Positions 47,060-58,072 are shown, counted from the first letter of the stretch. The stretch is 64,000 bases of DNA from Sphaerisporangium rufum (GCF_016863395.1 NZ_BOOU01000007.1:84279-148278), one strand, 5' to 3'. Notes: a model not told the origin generated them from the letters alone. Program-made: numbers and translations.

Positions 47060-49270
47060 ATGAGGAGTTCGATCGGCACCGCCGCGGCCGCCCTGCTCGC
47101 CACCGGCCTGGTCGCCGGCACGGCCGGGTGCAGCGCGGCCCGGCCGGCCGGCGCCCCGGAACAGGGCACCCCGCCGGCCACCCTCGGGAACATCCGGCTC
47201 GTCGCCTACTCCGGCTGCGACGACCTGCTGGCCGACCTGCGCGAGACCACCGCCCGCAACGTCACGCCCTGGGGGCTGGACGGCAACGTCATCATGTACG
47301 ACGCCGTCGGCGACAGCGCGAAGGCGACGGCGCGGTCGACGGCCGTCCCGGAGCATTCGACCACCAACGTGCACGAGGCCGGGGTGGACGAGCCGGACAT
47401 GGTGAAGATCGACGGCCGGCGGGTGGTCACGTTCGCCGGCGGCACGCTGCGCGTGGTGGACGTGGCGAGCCGGAAGGTCACCGGCACGCTGCGGATCGCC
47501 CCCAAGGACCAGCTGTGGACCCCGGGCGACCTGCTGGTGCACGGCGACCGCGCGCTGGTGCTGATCTCCGGCGGCTTCGCCGCGGCGGACGCGGTCCGGC
47601 GGGCGGGGCCGCCGCCCGGGCCGAAGTACGTGCTGGTCGACCTGGCCGCCATGAAGGTGCTCGGCTCGATCAGCCCGGCGGGGGCGCACGTGGACGCCCG
47701 GATGTCCGGCTCGACCGTGCGGCTGGTGGTCTCGTCCCGGCCGGCGATCACCTTCCCCGAACCGGCCCAGGGAGCGGCGGAGGCCGCGATGCTGGAGCGC
47801 AACCGGCAGGCGGTGCGGGCGGCGCCGATCGAGGCCTGGCTGCCGTCCTACCAGGTCACCGGGCCGGACGGGACCACGGAACGGCGATCGGTGCCCTGCG
47901 GGCGGGTCAGCCACCCCGACGACCACACCGGCACCTCCATGATCACGGTGCACACCCTCGACCTGGCCGCCGATCCGGGCACCGCCCTCGGCGGCGCCGA
48001 GCCGGTGTCGGTGGTCGCCGACGGCGACACCGTGTATTCCACCGCCGGCAGCCTCTACATCACCAGCAACCCGAACCGGTGGTTCGCCGCCCGCAAGCCG
48101 GTGCCGGACGTCCCGGCGACGCCCGCCGCCCCGGCCTCCCCGCTGGTGACCCCGGGCGCGGCCGCGACCGCCCCGAGCGGCGCGGTGGCGCCCAAGGTCC
48201 CGCCGACGCCGGAGGGGGACGAGAAGGTGGCGCCCCAGGTCCCGCCGACCCCGGCCGAGACGGCCGTGCCGGCCGACCCGACCGTCGCCCCCAAGGTGCC
48301 GGCCTCGCCCGATCCGGACCAGAAGATCGTCCCGACCGCCGACCCGTCGATGCCCACCCTCCGCCCCGAAGCCACCCCGCCGGGCCCGCCGCCCCAGGAG
48401 ACGCAGGTGCACCGGTTCGACGTCACCGGCCCGGGTTCACCCCGGTACGTCACCTCGGCCGTCGTCCCCGGCCGGCTGCTCAACCAGTACGCGCTGTCGG
48501 AGTACGAAGGGCACCTGCGGATCGCCACCACCATGTCCGACGAGGGCGGCTGGGTGCGCCCGACACCGGACCGCTCCGAAAGCGCCGTCTACGTGCTGCG
48601 TGCCGACACGCTGGCCAGGACCGGCGAGGTCACCGGGCTCGGCACCGGCGAGCGGATCTATTCGGTGCGCTTCATCGGCCCGGTCGGCTACGTGGTGACC
48701 TTCCGCCAGGTGGATCCGCTGTACACACTGGACCTGCGCGACCCGGCCCGTCCCCGGGTCACCGGCGAGCTGAAGATCAGCGGGTACTCGGCCTACCTGC
48801 ACCCCGCGGGCGACGGCCGGCTGATCGGCGTCGGGCAGGAGGCCAACGGGCAGGGCCGCGTCCAGGGCGCCCAGGTCTCGCTGTTCGACGTCGGCGACCC
48901 GGCGCGGCCGGTGCTGCTGGCCCGGCACCACCGCAAGAACTCCGCCTCGGAGTCCGAGTGGGACCCGCACGCCTTCCTCTACTGGCCGGCCACCCGGCTG
49001 GCGGTGCTGCCGATCACCAGCTGGGGCAAGGACGGCACCGAGCCCCGAGTGGGCGCGGTGGCGCTGCGGATCGGCGACCGGGAGATCACCGAGATCGGCA
49101 CGATCACCCATCCCAAGGTCACCCGCGGCGACGACGGGACCATGATCGACCCGGCGATCCGCCGCTGCCTGGTGATCGGCGACACCCTGTGGACGGTCTC
49201 CGACGCCGGGCTGCGGATCAGCGACCTGACCACGCTGGCCGAGCGCGGCCACATCCCCTTCGCCTCCTGA
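47060..49270 (+). CDS. Beta-propeller domain lipoprotein
   Basis: This 736-residue surface lipoprotein has a signal peptide with lipobox TAGC (Cys24). It matches the secreted 'beta propeller domain' proteins of actinomycetes and archaea: [33 protein letters not shown], then blades such as [44 protein letters not shown] and [13 protein letters not shown] Pro-rich segment (about residues 345-450) with repeated [14 protein letters not shown] units interrupts the propeller. Function is unknown; related proteins are thought to bind ligands or inhibit proteases. ATG 47060 follows a GGGG site closely. It converges on glpD with a terminator between. Confidence 0.87.
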   Translation: MRSSIGTAAAALLATGLVAGTAGCSAARPAGAPEQGTPPATLGNIRLVAYSGCDDLLADLRETTARNVTPWGLDGNVIMYDAVGDSAKATARSTAVPEHSTTNVHEAGVDEPDMVKIDGRRVVTFAGGTLRVVDVASRKVTGTLRIAPKDQLWTPGDLLVHGDRALVLISGGFAAADAVRRAGPPPGPKYVLVDLAAMKVLGSISPAGAHVDARMSGSTVRLVVSSRPAITFPEPAQGAAEAAMLERNRQAVRAAPIEAWLPSYQVTGPDGTTERRSVPCGRVSHPDDHTGTSMITVHTLDLAADPGTALGGAEPVSVVADGDTVYSTAGSLYITSNPNRWFAARKPVPDVPATPAAPASPLVTPGAAATAPSGAVAPKVPPTPEGDEKVAPQVPPTPAETAVPADPTVAPKVPASPDPDQKIVPTADPSMPTLRPEATPPGPPPQETQVHRFDVTGPGSPRYVTSAVVPGRLLNQYALSEYEGHLRIATTMSDEGGWVRPTPDRSESAVYVLRADTLARTGEVTGLGTGERIYSVRFIGPVGYVVTFRQVDPLYTLDLRDPARPRVTGELKISGYSAYLHPAGDGRLIGVGQEANGQGRVQGAQVSLFDVGDPARPVLLARHHRKNSASESEWDPHAFLYWPATRLAVLPITSWGKDGTEPRVGAVALRIGDREITEIGTITHPKVTRGDDGTMIDPAIRRCLVIGDTLWTVSDAGLRISDLTTLAERGHIPFAS

Positions 49271-49310
49271 CCGGGAGCCGCCCGCACGAGGCGGGCGCCG
49301 GAGAAGAGCC

Positions 49311-49340
49311 CCCGGGCCGTACCGCGCAGTGCGGCCCGGG
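49311..49340. terminator. Bidirectional hairpin between the beta-propeller gene and glpD
   Basis: CCCGGGCCG (49311-49319) and CGGCCCGGG (49332-49340) form a 9-bp stem between convergent genes. A smaller hairpin (49280-49285 with 49291-49296) lies just before it. Confidence 0.65.
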
Positions 49341-49352
49341 CCCTCCGGGCGG

Positions 49353-51104
49353 TCAGCGGTCGCCGGGGTCGGCGACCGGGACGATGTCGGGGGCGCCGAG
49401 GCGGATCGCGTCGGCGTCCTGGTCGGTGTCCTGCTCCTGCGACGCCCGCTCGGCCTCCACCCGCTTGGTGTAGTACTCCACCTCGCGCTTGATCTGGTCG
49501 GCGTCCCAGCCCAGCGGGCCGGCCAGCAGCTCGGCCGCCTCCTGCGCGACGGCGGTGCCCCGGTGGAAGGTCTCGATCGAGATGCGGGTACGCCGGGTGA
49601 GCACGTCGTTGAGGTGGCGCGCCCCCTCGTGGGTGGCCGCGTAGACCACCTCCGCCCGCAGGTAGTCGTCCGCCCCGGACAGCGGCCGGGCCAGCGTCCG
49701 GTCCTCCCCGATCAGCTCCAGCACCTCGTCGATCATGGTCCCGTGCCGCTGCAGCAGGTGTTCTATCCGCGCCACGTGCAGGCCGGAGGACTGGGCGAGC
49801 CGGTGCCGGGAGTTCCACAGCGCCTGGTAGCCCTCCGCCCCCACCAGCGGGACGCGGTCGGTGCACGACGGCGGCACCCGCCGGTCCAGGCCGTGCGCCA
49901 CCGCGTCCACCGCGTCCTTGGCCATCACCCGGTAGGTCGTGTACTTCCCGCCGGCGATCATCACCAGGCCGGGCACCGGGTGGGTGACCACGTGCTCGCG
50001 GGACAGCTTGGAGGTCTCCTCCGACTCCCCGGCCAGCAGCGGGCGCAGACCCGCGTACACGCCCTCCACGTCATCACGGGTGAGCGGCACCGACAGCACC
50101 GCGTTCACGTGGTCGAGCACGTAGTCGATGTCCTGCCGGGAGGCGGCCGGATGCGCCTTGTCCAGCGACCACCCGGTGTCGGTGGTGCCGATGATCCAGT
50201 GCCGGCCCCACGGGATCACGAAGAGCACCGACTTCTCGGTGCGCAGGATGATGCCGGTCAGCGACCGGATGCGGTCGCGCGGCACCACCACGTGCACGCC
50301 CTTGGACGCCCGCACGTGGATCTGGCCGCGCCCGCCCACCAGCTCCTGGATGTCGTCGGTCCACACCCCGGTGGCGTTCACCACCTGCCGGGCCCGCACG
50401 TCGAACTCCGCGCCGCTCTCCAGATCGCGCAGCCGGACCCCGGTCACCCGCTCCCCCTCGCGCAGGAAGCCGGTCACGGTGGTGCGGGAGGCGACCTGCG
50501 CGCCGTAGGCGGCCGCCGTGCGCAGCATGGTCGAGACGAACCGCGCGTCGTCCACCTGGGCGTCCCAGTACTGCACCGCCCCGGTGAGCGACGAGCGGCG
50601 CAGCGCGGGCGCCAGGCGCAGCGCGCGGCGGCGGGACAGGTGCCGGTGCCCGGGCATGCCGCGGTTCAGGCCGGTGGAGAAGCCGAGCGAGTCGTACAGG
50701 GTGAGCCCGGCGCCCACATAAGGGCGCTCCCAGCCGTAGTGGGTGAGCGGGAAGAGGAACGGCACCGGGCGGACCAGGTGGGGGGCGATCCGCTGCAGGA
50801 GCAGCGCGCGCTCCTGCAGCGCCTCCCGGACCAGGTCGAAGTTGAGCTGCTCCAGGTAGCGCAGCCCGCCGTGGATCAACTTCGAGGACCGGGAGGAGGT
50901 GCCCGAGGAGAAGTCCCGGGCCTCGGCCAGCCCGACCGAGAGGCCGCGGGTCACCGCGTCCAGCGCGACCCCGGCGCCGACCACGCCGCCGCCGACGACG
51001 AAGACGTCCAGTTCCTGCCGGGAGTCGGCCATCCGGGCGAGCGCGGCGGACCGCTCGGCGGGCCCGAGCCGGGCCGAGTGGCTGCCGTTGGTGCGAAGGT
51101 TCAC
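49353..51104 (-). CDS. glpD: Glycerol-3-phosphate dehydrogenase (FAD-dependent)
   Basis: This 583-residue membrane-associated flavoenzyme oxidises glycerol-3-phosphate to DHAP and feeds electrons to menaquinone. The FAD motif VFVVGGGVVGAGVALDAVTRG, the RDFSSGTSSRSSKLIHGGLRYLEQ segment (residues around 63-86), TGVWTDDIQ, RASKGVHVVVPRDR and GGKYTTYRVMAKDAVDAV are present, as is the C-terminal DAO_C helical domain. GTG 51104 follows GGAAGGA. No glpF or glpK is adjacent. It is divergent from the SIS/nagA operon. Confidence 0.97.
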   Translation of the reverse strand: MNLRTNGSHSARLGPAERSAALARMADSRQELDVFVVGGGVVGAGVALDAVTRGLSVGLAEARDFSSGTSSRSSKLIHGGLRYLEQLNFDLVREALQERALLLQRIAPHLVRPVPFLFPLTHYGWERPYVGAGLTLYDSLGFSTGLNRGMPGHRHLSRRRALRLAPALRRSSLTGAVQYWDAQVDDARFVSTMLRTAAAYGAQVASRTTVTGFLREGERVTGVRLRDLESGAEFDVRARQVVNATGVWTDDIQELVGGRGQIHVRASKGVHVVVPRDRIRSLTGIILRTEKSVLFVIPWGRHWIIGTTDTGWSLDKAHPAASRQDIDYVLDHVNAVLSVPLTRDDVEGVYAGLRPLLAGESEETSKLSREHVVTHPVPGLVMIAGGKYTTYRVMAKDAVDAVAHGLDRRVPPSCTDRVPLVGAEGYQALWNSRHRLAQSSGLHVARIEHLLQRHGTMIDEVLELIGEDRTLARPLSGADDYLRAEVVYAATHEGARHLNDVLTRRTRISIETFHRGTAVAQEAAELLAGPLGWDADQIKREVEYYTKRVEAERASQEQDTDQDADAIRLGAPDIVPVADPGDR

Positions 51105-51223
51105 TGGATTCCTTCCGGTCCTTTTCCCGGTCCGACCTGGCCGGTGCCCGGACCGGCGCCCGGACCCGACCCGCCGGCTCCGGCCGGCGCGAGCGGCGCG
51201 CCCCCGGGTGCGGCTTGTCGGTT

Positions 51224-51253
51224 TTGCGTCGGGTTACTACCCGAGAGTAGATA
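51224..51253 (+). promoter_or_regulatory. Promoter with embedded palindrome upstream of the SIS/nagA operon
   Basis: TTGCGT (51224-51229), 18 nt, then TAGATA (51248-51253) form a rightward promoter candidate. The perfect dyad TCGGGT-N4-ACCCGA (51229-51244) fills its spacer, a typical repressor position. The element does not match the DasR consensus (TGGTCTAGACCA). The remaining 350-bp divergent gap shows no gene. Confidence 0.5.
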
Positions 51254-51461
51254 TGTGCATGCGGTCGGCGGCGCCTTCCAGGATGACCCTCGTCACACTT
51301 TCGCACCTCACCGGCCACCTGGCGCACCACCGCCACGCCCGTCACCGCCGGGTCGCCACCCGGTCGCCGCCGCCCGGCCCGGCGCCCCGGGCGGGTGATC
51401 GGCCGCCACTCGCCGCCGGGGCGCGAGGTCCACTGTGATAGAGAACGCAGGAAGAGATCGG

Positions 51462-52355
51462 ATGGCGAAAGGTGGCCAGGTGAGCACGCACACCGAGTCG
51501 GAGATCGCGTCCCAGCCGGACTGCTGGAGCCGCGCGGCGCGGATGGCCCCCGACGCCCCGCTCCCCCGCCGCGGCGAGCGCCTCGCCGTCGTGGGCTGCG
51601 GCACGTCCTGGTTCATCGCCCAGGCCTACGCGGCGCTGCGCGAACGGGCCGGGCACGGCGAGAGCGACGCGTTCGCCGCCTCGGAGTTCCCGGCGGGCCG
51701 GCGGTACGACCGGGTGCTGGCGCTGACCCGGTCCGGCACCACCACCGAGGTGCTCGACCTGCTGCGGAGCCTGGCCGGCCCGCCGGTCACCGTGATCACC
51801 GCCGACCCGGCCGCCCCGGTCGCCGAGCTGGCCGCCGATCTGGTGGTGCTCGACTTCGCCGACGAGCGGTCCGTCGTGCAGACCCGGTTCGCCACCACGC
51901 AGCTCGCCCTGCTCCGCGCCCACCTCGGCGAGGACATCGCCCCGGCCGTCGCGGCCGCCCGGCGTGCCCTGACCTGGTCGCCGCCGGCCGAGTTGCTGGC
52001 GGCCGAGCAGTTCACGTTCCTGGGACGCGGCTGGACGTGCGGGCTCGCCCACGAGGCGGCGCTGAAGATGCGCGAGGCCGCCCGGTCGTGGGCCGAGTCC
52101 TACCCGGCGATGGAGTACCGGCACGGGCCGGTCAGCGTCGCCGGGCCGGATCGGGTCACCTGGATGATCGGCGACGCCCCGGCCGGGCTGGCCGCGCAGG
52201 TCCAGGCCGCCGGTGGCCGCTTCGTCACCGGGACGGGCGACCCGATGGCCGAGCTGGTCGCCGTGCAACGGCTGGCCGTCGCCCGCGCGCACGCCCGCGG
52301 GCTGGACCCCGACCGGCCACGCCATCTCACCCGGTCGGTGATCCTGTCACCATGA
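51462..52355 (+). CDS. SIS domain sugar-phosphate isomerase/deaminase-like protein
   Basis: This protein of about 297 residues has two SIS sugar-phosphate-binding domains: AVVGCGTSWFIAQAYAALRE with ALTRSGTTTEVLDLL, and FLGRGWTCGLAHEAALKMREAARSWAESYPAMEYRHGP. It resembles AgaS or the isomerase half of GlmS and probably acts on an amino-sugar phosphate (glucosamine or galactosamine 6-phosphate). Its stop overlaps the nagA start (ATGA), so deacetylation and isomerisation/deamination are coupled. Starts at ATG 51462 (GGAAGAG site), GTG 51480 (STHTESEIASQP) and GTG 51435 are all possible. Confidence 0.88.
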   Translation: MAKGGQVSTHTESEIASQPDCWSRAARMAPDAPLPRRGERLAVVGCGTSWFIAQAYAALRERAGHGESDAFAASEFPAGRRYDRVLALTRSGTTTEVLDLLRSLAGPPVTVITADPAAPVAELAADLVVLDFADERSVVQTRFATTQLALLRAHLGEDIAPAVAAARRALTWSPPAELLAAEQFTFLGRGWTCGLAHEAALKMREAARSWAESYPAMEYRHGPVSVAGPDRVTWMIGDAPAGLAAQVQAAGGRFVTGTGDPMAELVAVQRLAVARAHARGLDPDRPRHLTRSVILSP

Positions 52356-53485
52356 GGACCACACTCACCGACGCCAGGCTGGTGACTCCCGGCGGGGTGC
52401 ACGACGGCTGGATCACCATCGAGGACGGCCGCATCACCCACATCGGCCGCGGGCGCGCCCCGGGGGACGGGCTCGCGCTCGGCGGGCGGCTGGTCGTCCC
52501 CGGCTTCGTCGACATGCACACGCATGGCGGCGCCGGCGGGTCGTTCCCCTCCGGCGACCAGGAGGAGGCGCGGCGGGTCGCCGCCTTCCACGCCCGGCAC
52601 GGCACCACGACGATCATGGCGAGCCTGGTCACCGCCGCGCCGGAGGCCATCGCCCGCGCGACCGCCGCGCTGGCCGAGCTGTGCGACGACGGCGTGCTGG
52701 CCGGCATCCACTTCGAAGGGCCCTACATCGCCCGCTCCCGCTGCGGAGCCCATGATCCGGCGCTGCTGCGCGCCCCCGACCCCGCCGAGCTCACCGGGCT
52801 GCTGGCCGCCGGCCGCGGGCATGTGCGCATGGTGACCCTCGCCCCCGAGCTGCCCGGCGGCTCCGACACCGTCCGCGCCGCGGTGGCCGGCGGCGCGCTC
52901 GCGGCGCTCGGGCACAGCGACGCCGGCTACGAGCAGGCGCTGGACGCGATCGACGCCGGCTGCACCGTCGCCACCCACCTGTTCAACGCGCTGCCGCCGC
53001 TGCATCACCGCGACCCCGGCCCGATGGCGGCGCTGCTGCAGGACCCGCGGGTGACCGTCGAGATCATCAATGACGGCGTGCACGTCCACCCGGCCATGCT
53101 GCGGCTGGCGGCGACGGTGGCCGGCCCGGACCGCACTGCGCTGATCACCGACGCGATGGCCGCGGCCGGCATGGGCGACGGCACCTACCGGCTCGGGTCG
53201 ATGGACGTCACCGTGTCCGGCGGCGCGGCCCGGCTCGTCCAGGGCGGCGCCATCGCCGGCAGCACGCTGACCATGGACGTCGCGTTCCGCCGGGCGGTGC
53301 GCGAGGTCGGCCTGACGGTGCCGGCGGCCGCCGAGATGGCCGCCCTCACCCCCGCCCGCGCGCTCGGCCTGGCCGACCGGGTCGGCTCGCTCGCGGTGGG
53401 CAAGCACGCCGACCTGGTCGTGCTCACCGATGATCTTGCGGTGCACGCCGTCATGCGCCGGGGCGGCTGGGTCACCCCGCCCTGA
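52352..53485 (+). CDS. nagA: N-acetylglucosamine-6-phosphate deacetylase
   Basis: NagA removes the acetyl group from GlcNAc-6-P in amino-sugar catabolism or wall recycling. The 377-residue amidohydrolase has GFVDMHTHGGAGGSF (metal and phosphate site), GIHFEGPYIARSRCGAHD with the catalytic Glu, LGHSDAGYEQALDAI, THLFNALPPLHHRDPG, INDGVHVHP and LITDAMAAAGMGDG with the catalytic Asp. ATG 52352 overlaps the SIS gene stop. The pair feeds amino sugars into glycolysis or hexosamine synthesis. Confidence 0.95.
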   Translation: MRTTLTDARLVTPGGVHDGWITIEDGRITHIGRGRAPGDGLALGGRLVVPGFVDMHTHGGAGGSFPSGDQEEARRVAAFHARHGTTTIMASLVTAAPEAIARATAALAELCDDGVLAGIHFEGPYIARSRCGAHDPALLRAPDPAELTGLLAAGRGHVRMVTLAPELPGGSDTVRAAVAGGALAALGHSDAGYEQALDAIDAGCTVATHLFNALPPLHHRDPGPMAALLQDPRVTVEIINDGVHVHPAMLRLAATVAGPDRTALITDAMAAAGMGDGTYRLGSMDVTVSGGAARLVQGGAIAGSTLTMDVAFRRAVREVGLTVPAAAEMAALTPARALGLADRVGSLAVGKHADLVVLTDDLAVHAVMRRGGWVTPP

Positions 53486-53538
53486 GCCGCGCACCGGGCG
53501 CGGCCCGGGTCCGGCGCCCGCCGGCCGGGCGATGCGAT

Positions 53539-53562
53539 CGTGCCCGCCGTGCGGCGGGCACG
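53539..53562 (-). terminator. Hairpin downstream of guaB3
   Basis: A perfect 10-bp stem (53539-53548 with 53553-53562) with a 4-nt loop directly follows the guaB3 stop. It also lies 53 bp after the convergent nagA stop, so it may serve both. Confidence 0.8.
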
Positions 53563-53563
53563 G

Positions 53564-54679
53564 TCACGACTGGGGGGCGACGACGACCTCGACCCGCTGG
53601 AACTCCTTCAGGTCGGAGTATCCGGCGGTGGCCATGGTGCGGCGCAGCGCGCCCATCAGGTTCATCGAGCCGTCGGCCACGGTGGACGGGCCGTGCAGGA
53701 TCTGCGCCATGGTGCCGATGGTGCCCACCTCGACCCGGGCGCCGCGGGGCAGCTCGCCGTGGTGGGCCTCCGACCCCCAGTGGTGGCCGCGGCCGGGGGC
53801 CTCGGCGGCTCGGGCCAGCGGCGAGCCCACCATGACGGCGTCCGAGCCGCAGGCGATGGCCTTGGCGATGTCGCCGGAGCTGGTCATCCCGCCGTCCGCG
53901 ATCACGTGCACGTACCGGCCGCCGGACTCGTCGAGGTAGTCGCGGCGGGCCGCGGCCACGTCGCCGATCGCGGTCGCCATCGGCACCGCCACGCCGAGCA
54001 CCGTGCGGGTGGTGTGGCCGGAGCCGCCGCCGAACCCGACCAGCACGCCCGCCGCGCCGGTGCGCATCAGGTGCAGCGCCGCGGTGTAGGTGGCGCAGCC
54101 GCCGACGATCACCGGCACGTCCAGCTCGTAGATGAACTGCTTGAGGTTCAGCGGCTCGGCACGCCCGGACACGTGCTCGGCGGAGACCGTGGTGCCGCGG
54201 ATGACGAAGATGTCGACCCCGGCGTCGATCACCGCCTTGTGGTGCTGGGCGGTGCGCTGCGGAGACAGCCGGGCCGCGGTGGTCACCCCGGCCGCCCGGA
54301 TCTCCTCGATCCGCCGGCCGATGAGCTCGTCGCTGATCGGCGCCGCGTACATCTCCTGCAGCCGCCGGGTGGCGGCCTCGCCGCGCAACTCGGCCACCTC
54401 CGACAGCAGCGGGCCCGGGTCCTCGTAGCGGGTCCACAGACCCTCCAGGTCGAGCACCCCCAGGCCGCCGAGCCGGCCGATCTCGATGGCGGTCCTCGGC
54501 GACACGACGCTGTCCATCGGGCTGACCACCACGGGCAGCTCGAAGCGGTAGGCGTCGATCTGCCAGGAGATCGACACCTCCTCCGGATCGCGGGTGCGCC
54601 GGGACGGGACGATGCCGATGTCGTCCAGCGCGTAACCGCGGCGCCCTGTCTTGCCGCGTCCGATCTCTACCTGGCTCAT
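53564..54679 (-). CDS. guaB3: GuaB3 family IMP dehydrogenase-related protein
   Basis: This 371-residue TIM-barrel protein resembles IMP dehydrogenase but has no CBS domains. It contains VEIGRGKTGRRGYALDDIGIVP (around residues 4-25), PVVVSPMDSVVS, LGGLGVLDLEGLW, VIADGGMTSSGDIAKAIACGSDAVMVG and a C-terminal GALRRTMATAGYSDLKEFQ. In IMPDH the catalytic Cys lies in GPGSICTTR; the corresponding segment here reads GGGSGHTTR, so the cysteine is missing by my alignment. The role is uncertain: it may be a regulator or an enzyme with different chemistry. It is adjacent to guaB on the same strand (80-bp gap), a conserved actinobacterial pair. Confidence 0.92.
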   Translation of the reverse strand: MSQVEIGRGKTGRRGYALDDIGIVPSRRTRDPEEVSISWQIDAYRFELPVVVSPMDSVVSPRTAIEIGRLGGLGVLDLEGLWTRYEDPGPLLSEVAELRGEAATRRLQEMYAAPISDELIGRRIEEIRAAGVTTAARLSPQRTAQHHKAVIDAGVDIFVIRGTTVSAEHVSGRAEPLNLKQFIYELDVPVIVGGCATYTAALHLMRTGAAGVLVGFGGGSGHTTRTVLGVAVPMATAIGDVAAARRDYLDESGGRYVHVIADGGMTSSGDIAKAIACGSDAVMVGSPLARAAEAPGRGHHWGSEAHHGELPRGARVEVGTIGTMAQILHGPSTVADGSMNLMGALRRTMATAGYSDLKEFQRVEVVVAPQS

Positions 54680-54759
54680 GCTGTCTCGCCGTTCCCGTCG
54701 CTCGGAAGGAGCCGCTGTGCTCGTCTTCGGGGGTCGTACCTGTCAAAGGGCCGCGCGGG

Positions 54760-56466
<1,707 letters not shown>

Positions 56467-56482
56467 TCATAAGGTGGAACGC

Positions 56483-56860
56483 GTGCTGGACGACGTCCCC
56501 CGCGACCCCTTCGCGGACGACCCGAACGACCCCGCCGCGGCGCTGGGCGATTTCGACGACTCCGGGCCGCTGACCTCGGCCGAGCGCGAGGAGGCCCTCA
56601 CCGACCTGGCCGACGTGGAGGTGTTCCGCTCGCTGCTGGAGCCGCAGGGCGTGCTGGGTCTGGTGCTCGACTGCCCCGAGTGCGGCGAGCAGCACTACTT
56701 CGACTGGGATCTGCTGCGCGGCAACCTGCGGCAGATGATCGACCACGGCCGGCCCCAGGTGCACGAACCGGCCTTCGAGCCGGACCCGGAGGGCTACGTG
56801 ACCTGGGACTATGCCCGCGGCTACGTGGACGGGGTGATCGACACCGAGGAGAGCCGCTGA
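56483..56860 (+). CDS. DUF5319 family protein
   Basis: This 125-residue acidic protein begins VLDDVPRDPFADDPNDPA and contains LLEPQGVLGLVLDCPECGEQHYFDWDLL, with a CPECG zinc-knuckle-like pair, and [11 protein letters not shown]. It matches DUF5319, an actinobacterial family encoded between guaB and sigD. Its function is unknown. GTG 56483 has an AAGGTGGA site. It is divergent from guaB and overlaps, tail to tail, the small gene downstream of sigD by 40 bp. Confidence 0.85.
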   Translation: MLDDVPRDPFADDPNDPAAALGDFDDSGPLTSAEREEALTDLADVEVFRSLLEPQGVLGLVLDCPECGEQHYFDWDLLRGNLRQMIDHGRPQVHEPAFEPDPEGYVTWDYARGYVDGVIDTEESR

Positions 56861-57027
56861 TCGACGTCGGCGGCGAGCGCCCGCAGCAGCCGCACCACCG
56901 CGTCGGCGTCCTCGCCCACCGGCCGCCGCCGCGCGAGCGCGTCGATGATCTCGTCCGTCCGCCGCACGTCCGGGTCGGCCTCCGGCCCCCGTTCCCGCGG
57001 CGAGCAGCCGGGATGGACGGTGGTCAA
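56821..57027 (-). CDS. Miniature RsdA-like SigD-binding protein (putative anti-sigma)
   Basis: This 68-residue soluble protein is translationally coupled to sigD: its TTG start overlaps the sigD stop in TTGA (57024-57027). The segment [28 protein letters not shown] (about residues 24-51, cited as two adjoining halves) resembles the SigD-binding motif of mycobacterial RsdA (LLDALA...DD.LA.LL..WR.D). Full RsdA is a long membrane-anchored anti-sigma factor, but here there is no membrane helix and no C-terminal domain. It may be a minimal anti-sigma or co-factor. The assignment is an inference from motif and position; there is no ribosome site apart from coupling. Confidence 0.55.
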   Translation of the reverse strand: MTTVHPGCSPRERGPEADPDVRRTDEIIDALARRRPVGEDADAVVRLLRALAADVDQRLSSVSITPST

Positions 57028-57650
57028 GCTATCGACTCCACGTCGGCCATGGCCCGCAGCCTGGCCAGCGCCCGATGCTGGGCGACGCGTACCGCACCTG
57101 GTGACATACCGAGTACGTTACCCGTCTCTTCGGCCGACAGTCCCGACACCACCCGCAGGATGATCAGCTCGCGCTGGTTCTCCGGCAGCCTGGACAGCAG
57201 CGCGCGGGCGTGCTCCGCCTCGATGTAGCGGACCACGGTCTCCTCCGGCCCCGGCCCCTGGTCGGGGCCGTCCGGCAGGTCCTGGGTGGGCACCGCGGAA
57301 CGCACCGAGCTGCGCAGCGCGTCGGCGACCTTGTGCGAGGCGATGCCGAAGACGAAAGAGGCGAACGGCCGGCCCATGTCCCGGTAGCGCGGCAGCGCGG
57401 CGAGCACCGCGATGCACACCTCCTGGGCCACGTCGTCGGCGATGTGATAATGGCCGGAAACCCGGCCCAGGCGCGCCCGGCAGTAACGGACCACCATCGG
57501 GCGCAACCGCGCCAGCAATGATTCGATCGCGCTGCGATCCCCCTGCACGGCAAGGCGCGTCAGATCCCTGAGGTCGGACTCGTCCGATCTCGTCGCAAGC
57601 CTTACCCCAGTCTTGGCGTCGGCGACGCATCCCTCGGTCACGTTAGGCAT
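57024..57650 (-). CDS. sigD: ECF sigma factor SigD
   Basis: This extracytoplasmic-function sigma factor of about 208 residues closely resembles mycobacterial Sig[55 protein letters not shown] (region 2) and [22 protein letters not shown] with [15 protein letters not shown] (region 4). SigD controls wall, ribosomal and stress genes in relatives. Its location between guaB/DUF5319 and groEL matches other actinomycetes, though the usual bldM/whiB-type genes are not here. The start is uncertain: ATG 57650 (MPNVTEG) or ATG 57680. Confidence 0.93.
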   Translation of the reverse strand: MPNVTEGCVADAKTGVRLATRSDESDLRDLTRLAVQGDRSAIESLLARLRPMVVRYCRARLGRVSGHYHIADDVAQEVCIAVLAALPRYRDMGRPFASFVFGIASHKVADALRSSVRSAVPTQDLPDGPDQGPGPEETVVRYIEAEHARALLSRLPENQRELIILRVVSGLSAEETGNVLGMSPGAVRVAQHRALARLRAMADVESIA

Positions 57651-57730
57651 GATGCCCGCCACGATCGCGCATGTCGTCATCGCGAACGGCTACGGATTGG
57701 TCACATTGACGCGTCGATAACTCTAGGTAA

Positions 57731-58072
57731 TCAACTGAACACGTTGATGTTTTCGTATTTCAGCCGCGACCTGAATTCGCATGAAAATTGTCGGATGTCC
57801 GGCCCGCCGGGGGCGGTGTGCTGGTCCACTGGGACGCCAAACCCGGACGACCCGGCAAAAGCGACCCCCGAGCCCGGCGTCCACGGAAAGATATTCCACC
57901 ATTTGTCGGACGCCGACCCGCGAAACTCGATGCCCCAGGCAACCTCCTCGGCGGTGAAGTAGTCGCGCGGCAGCGCGATCTTCTCGTCGCGCAGGCGGAA
58001 GATCTGCACCACGGACATCGAGCCGGAGCCGGACGGTCCGTCGAAGGCGACGTCGATCGCGACGACGAACAC
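57731..58072 (-). CDS. Orphan ORF of 113 residues with SnoaL-like start
   Basis: This ORF is not recognised. The N-terminal third (VVAIDVAFDGPSGSGSM, VQIFRLRDEKIALPRDYF) looks like the last strands of an NTF2/SnoaL-type domain (dGkI...rdY). The rest (DKWWNIFPWTP, SGFGVPVDQH) matches nothing I know. Reading upstream in frame gives CDGPRPE before a stop, so it could be the tail of a longer, lost gene. The GTG start has no ribosome site. Its 3' part is clearly richer in A/T than neighbours. It may be a remnant or a recent arrival between groEL and sigD. Confidence 0.4.
   Translation of the reverse strand: MFVVAIDVAFDGPSGSGSMSVVQIFRLRDEKIALPRDYFTAEEVAWGIEFRGSASDKWWNIFPWTPGSGVAFAGSSGFGVPVDQHTAPGGPDIRQFSCEFRSRLKYENINVFS

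Noticed and set aside
51105..51461. DasR-type operator upstream of nagA
   Set aside because: No TGGTCTAGACCA-like sequence was found; only the unrelated TCGGGT dyad is present.
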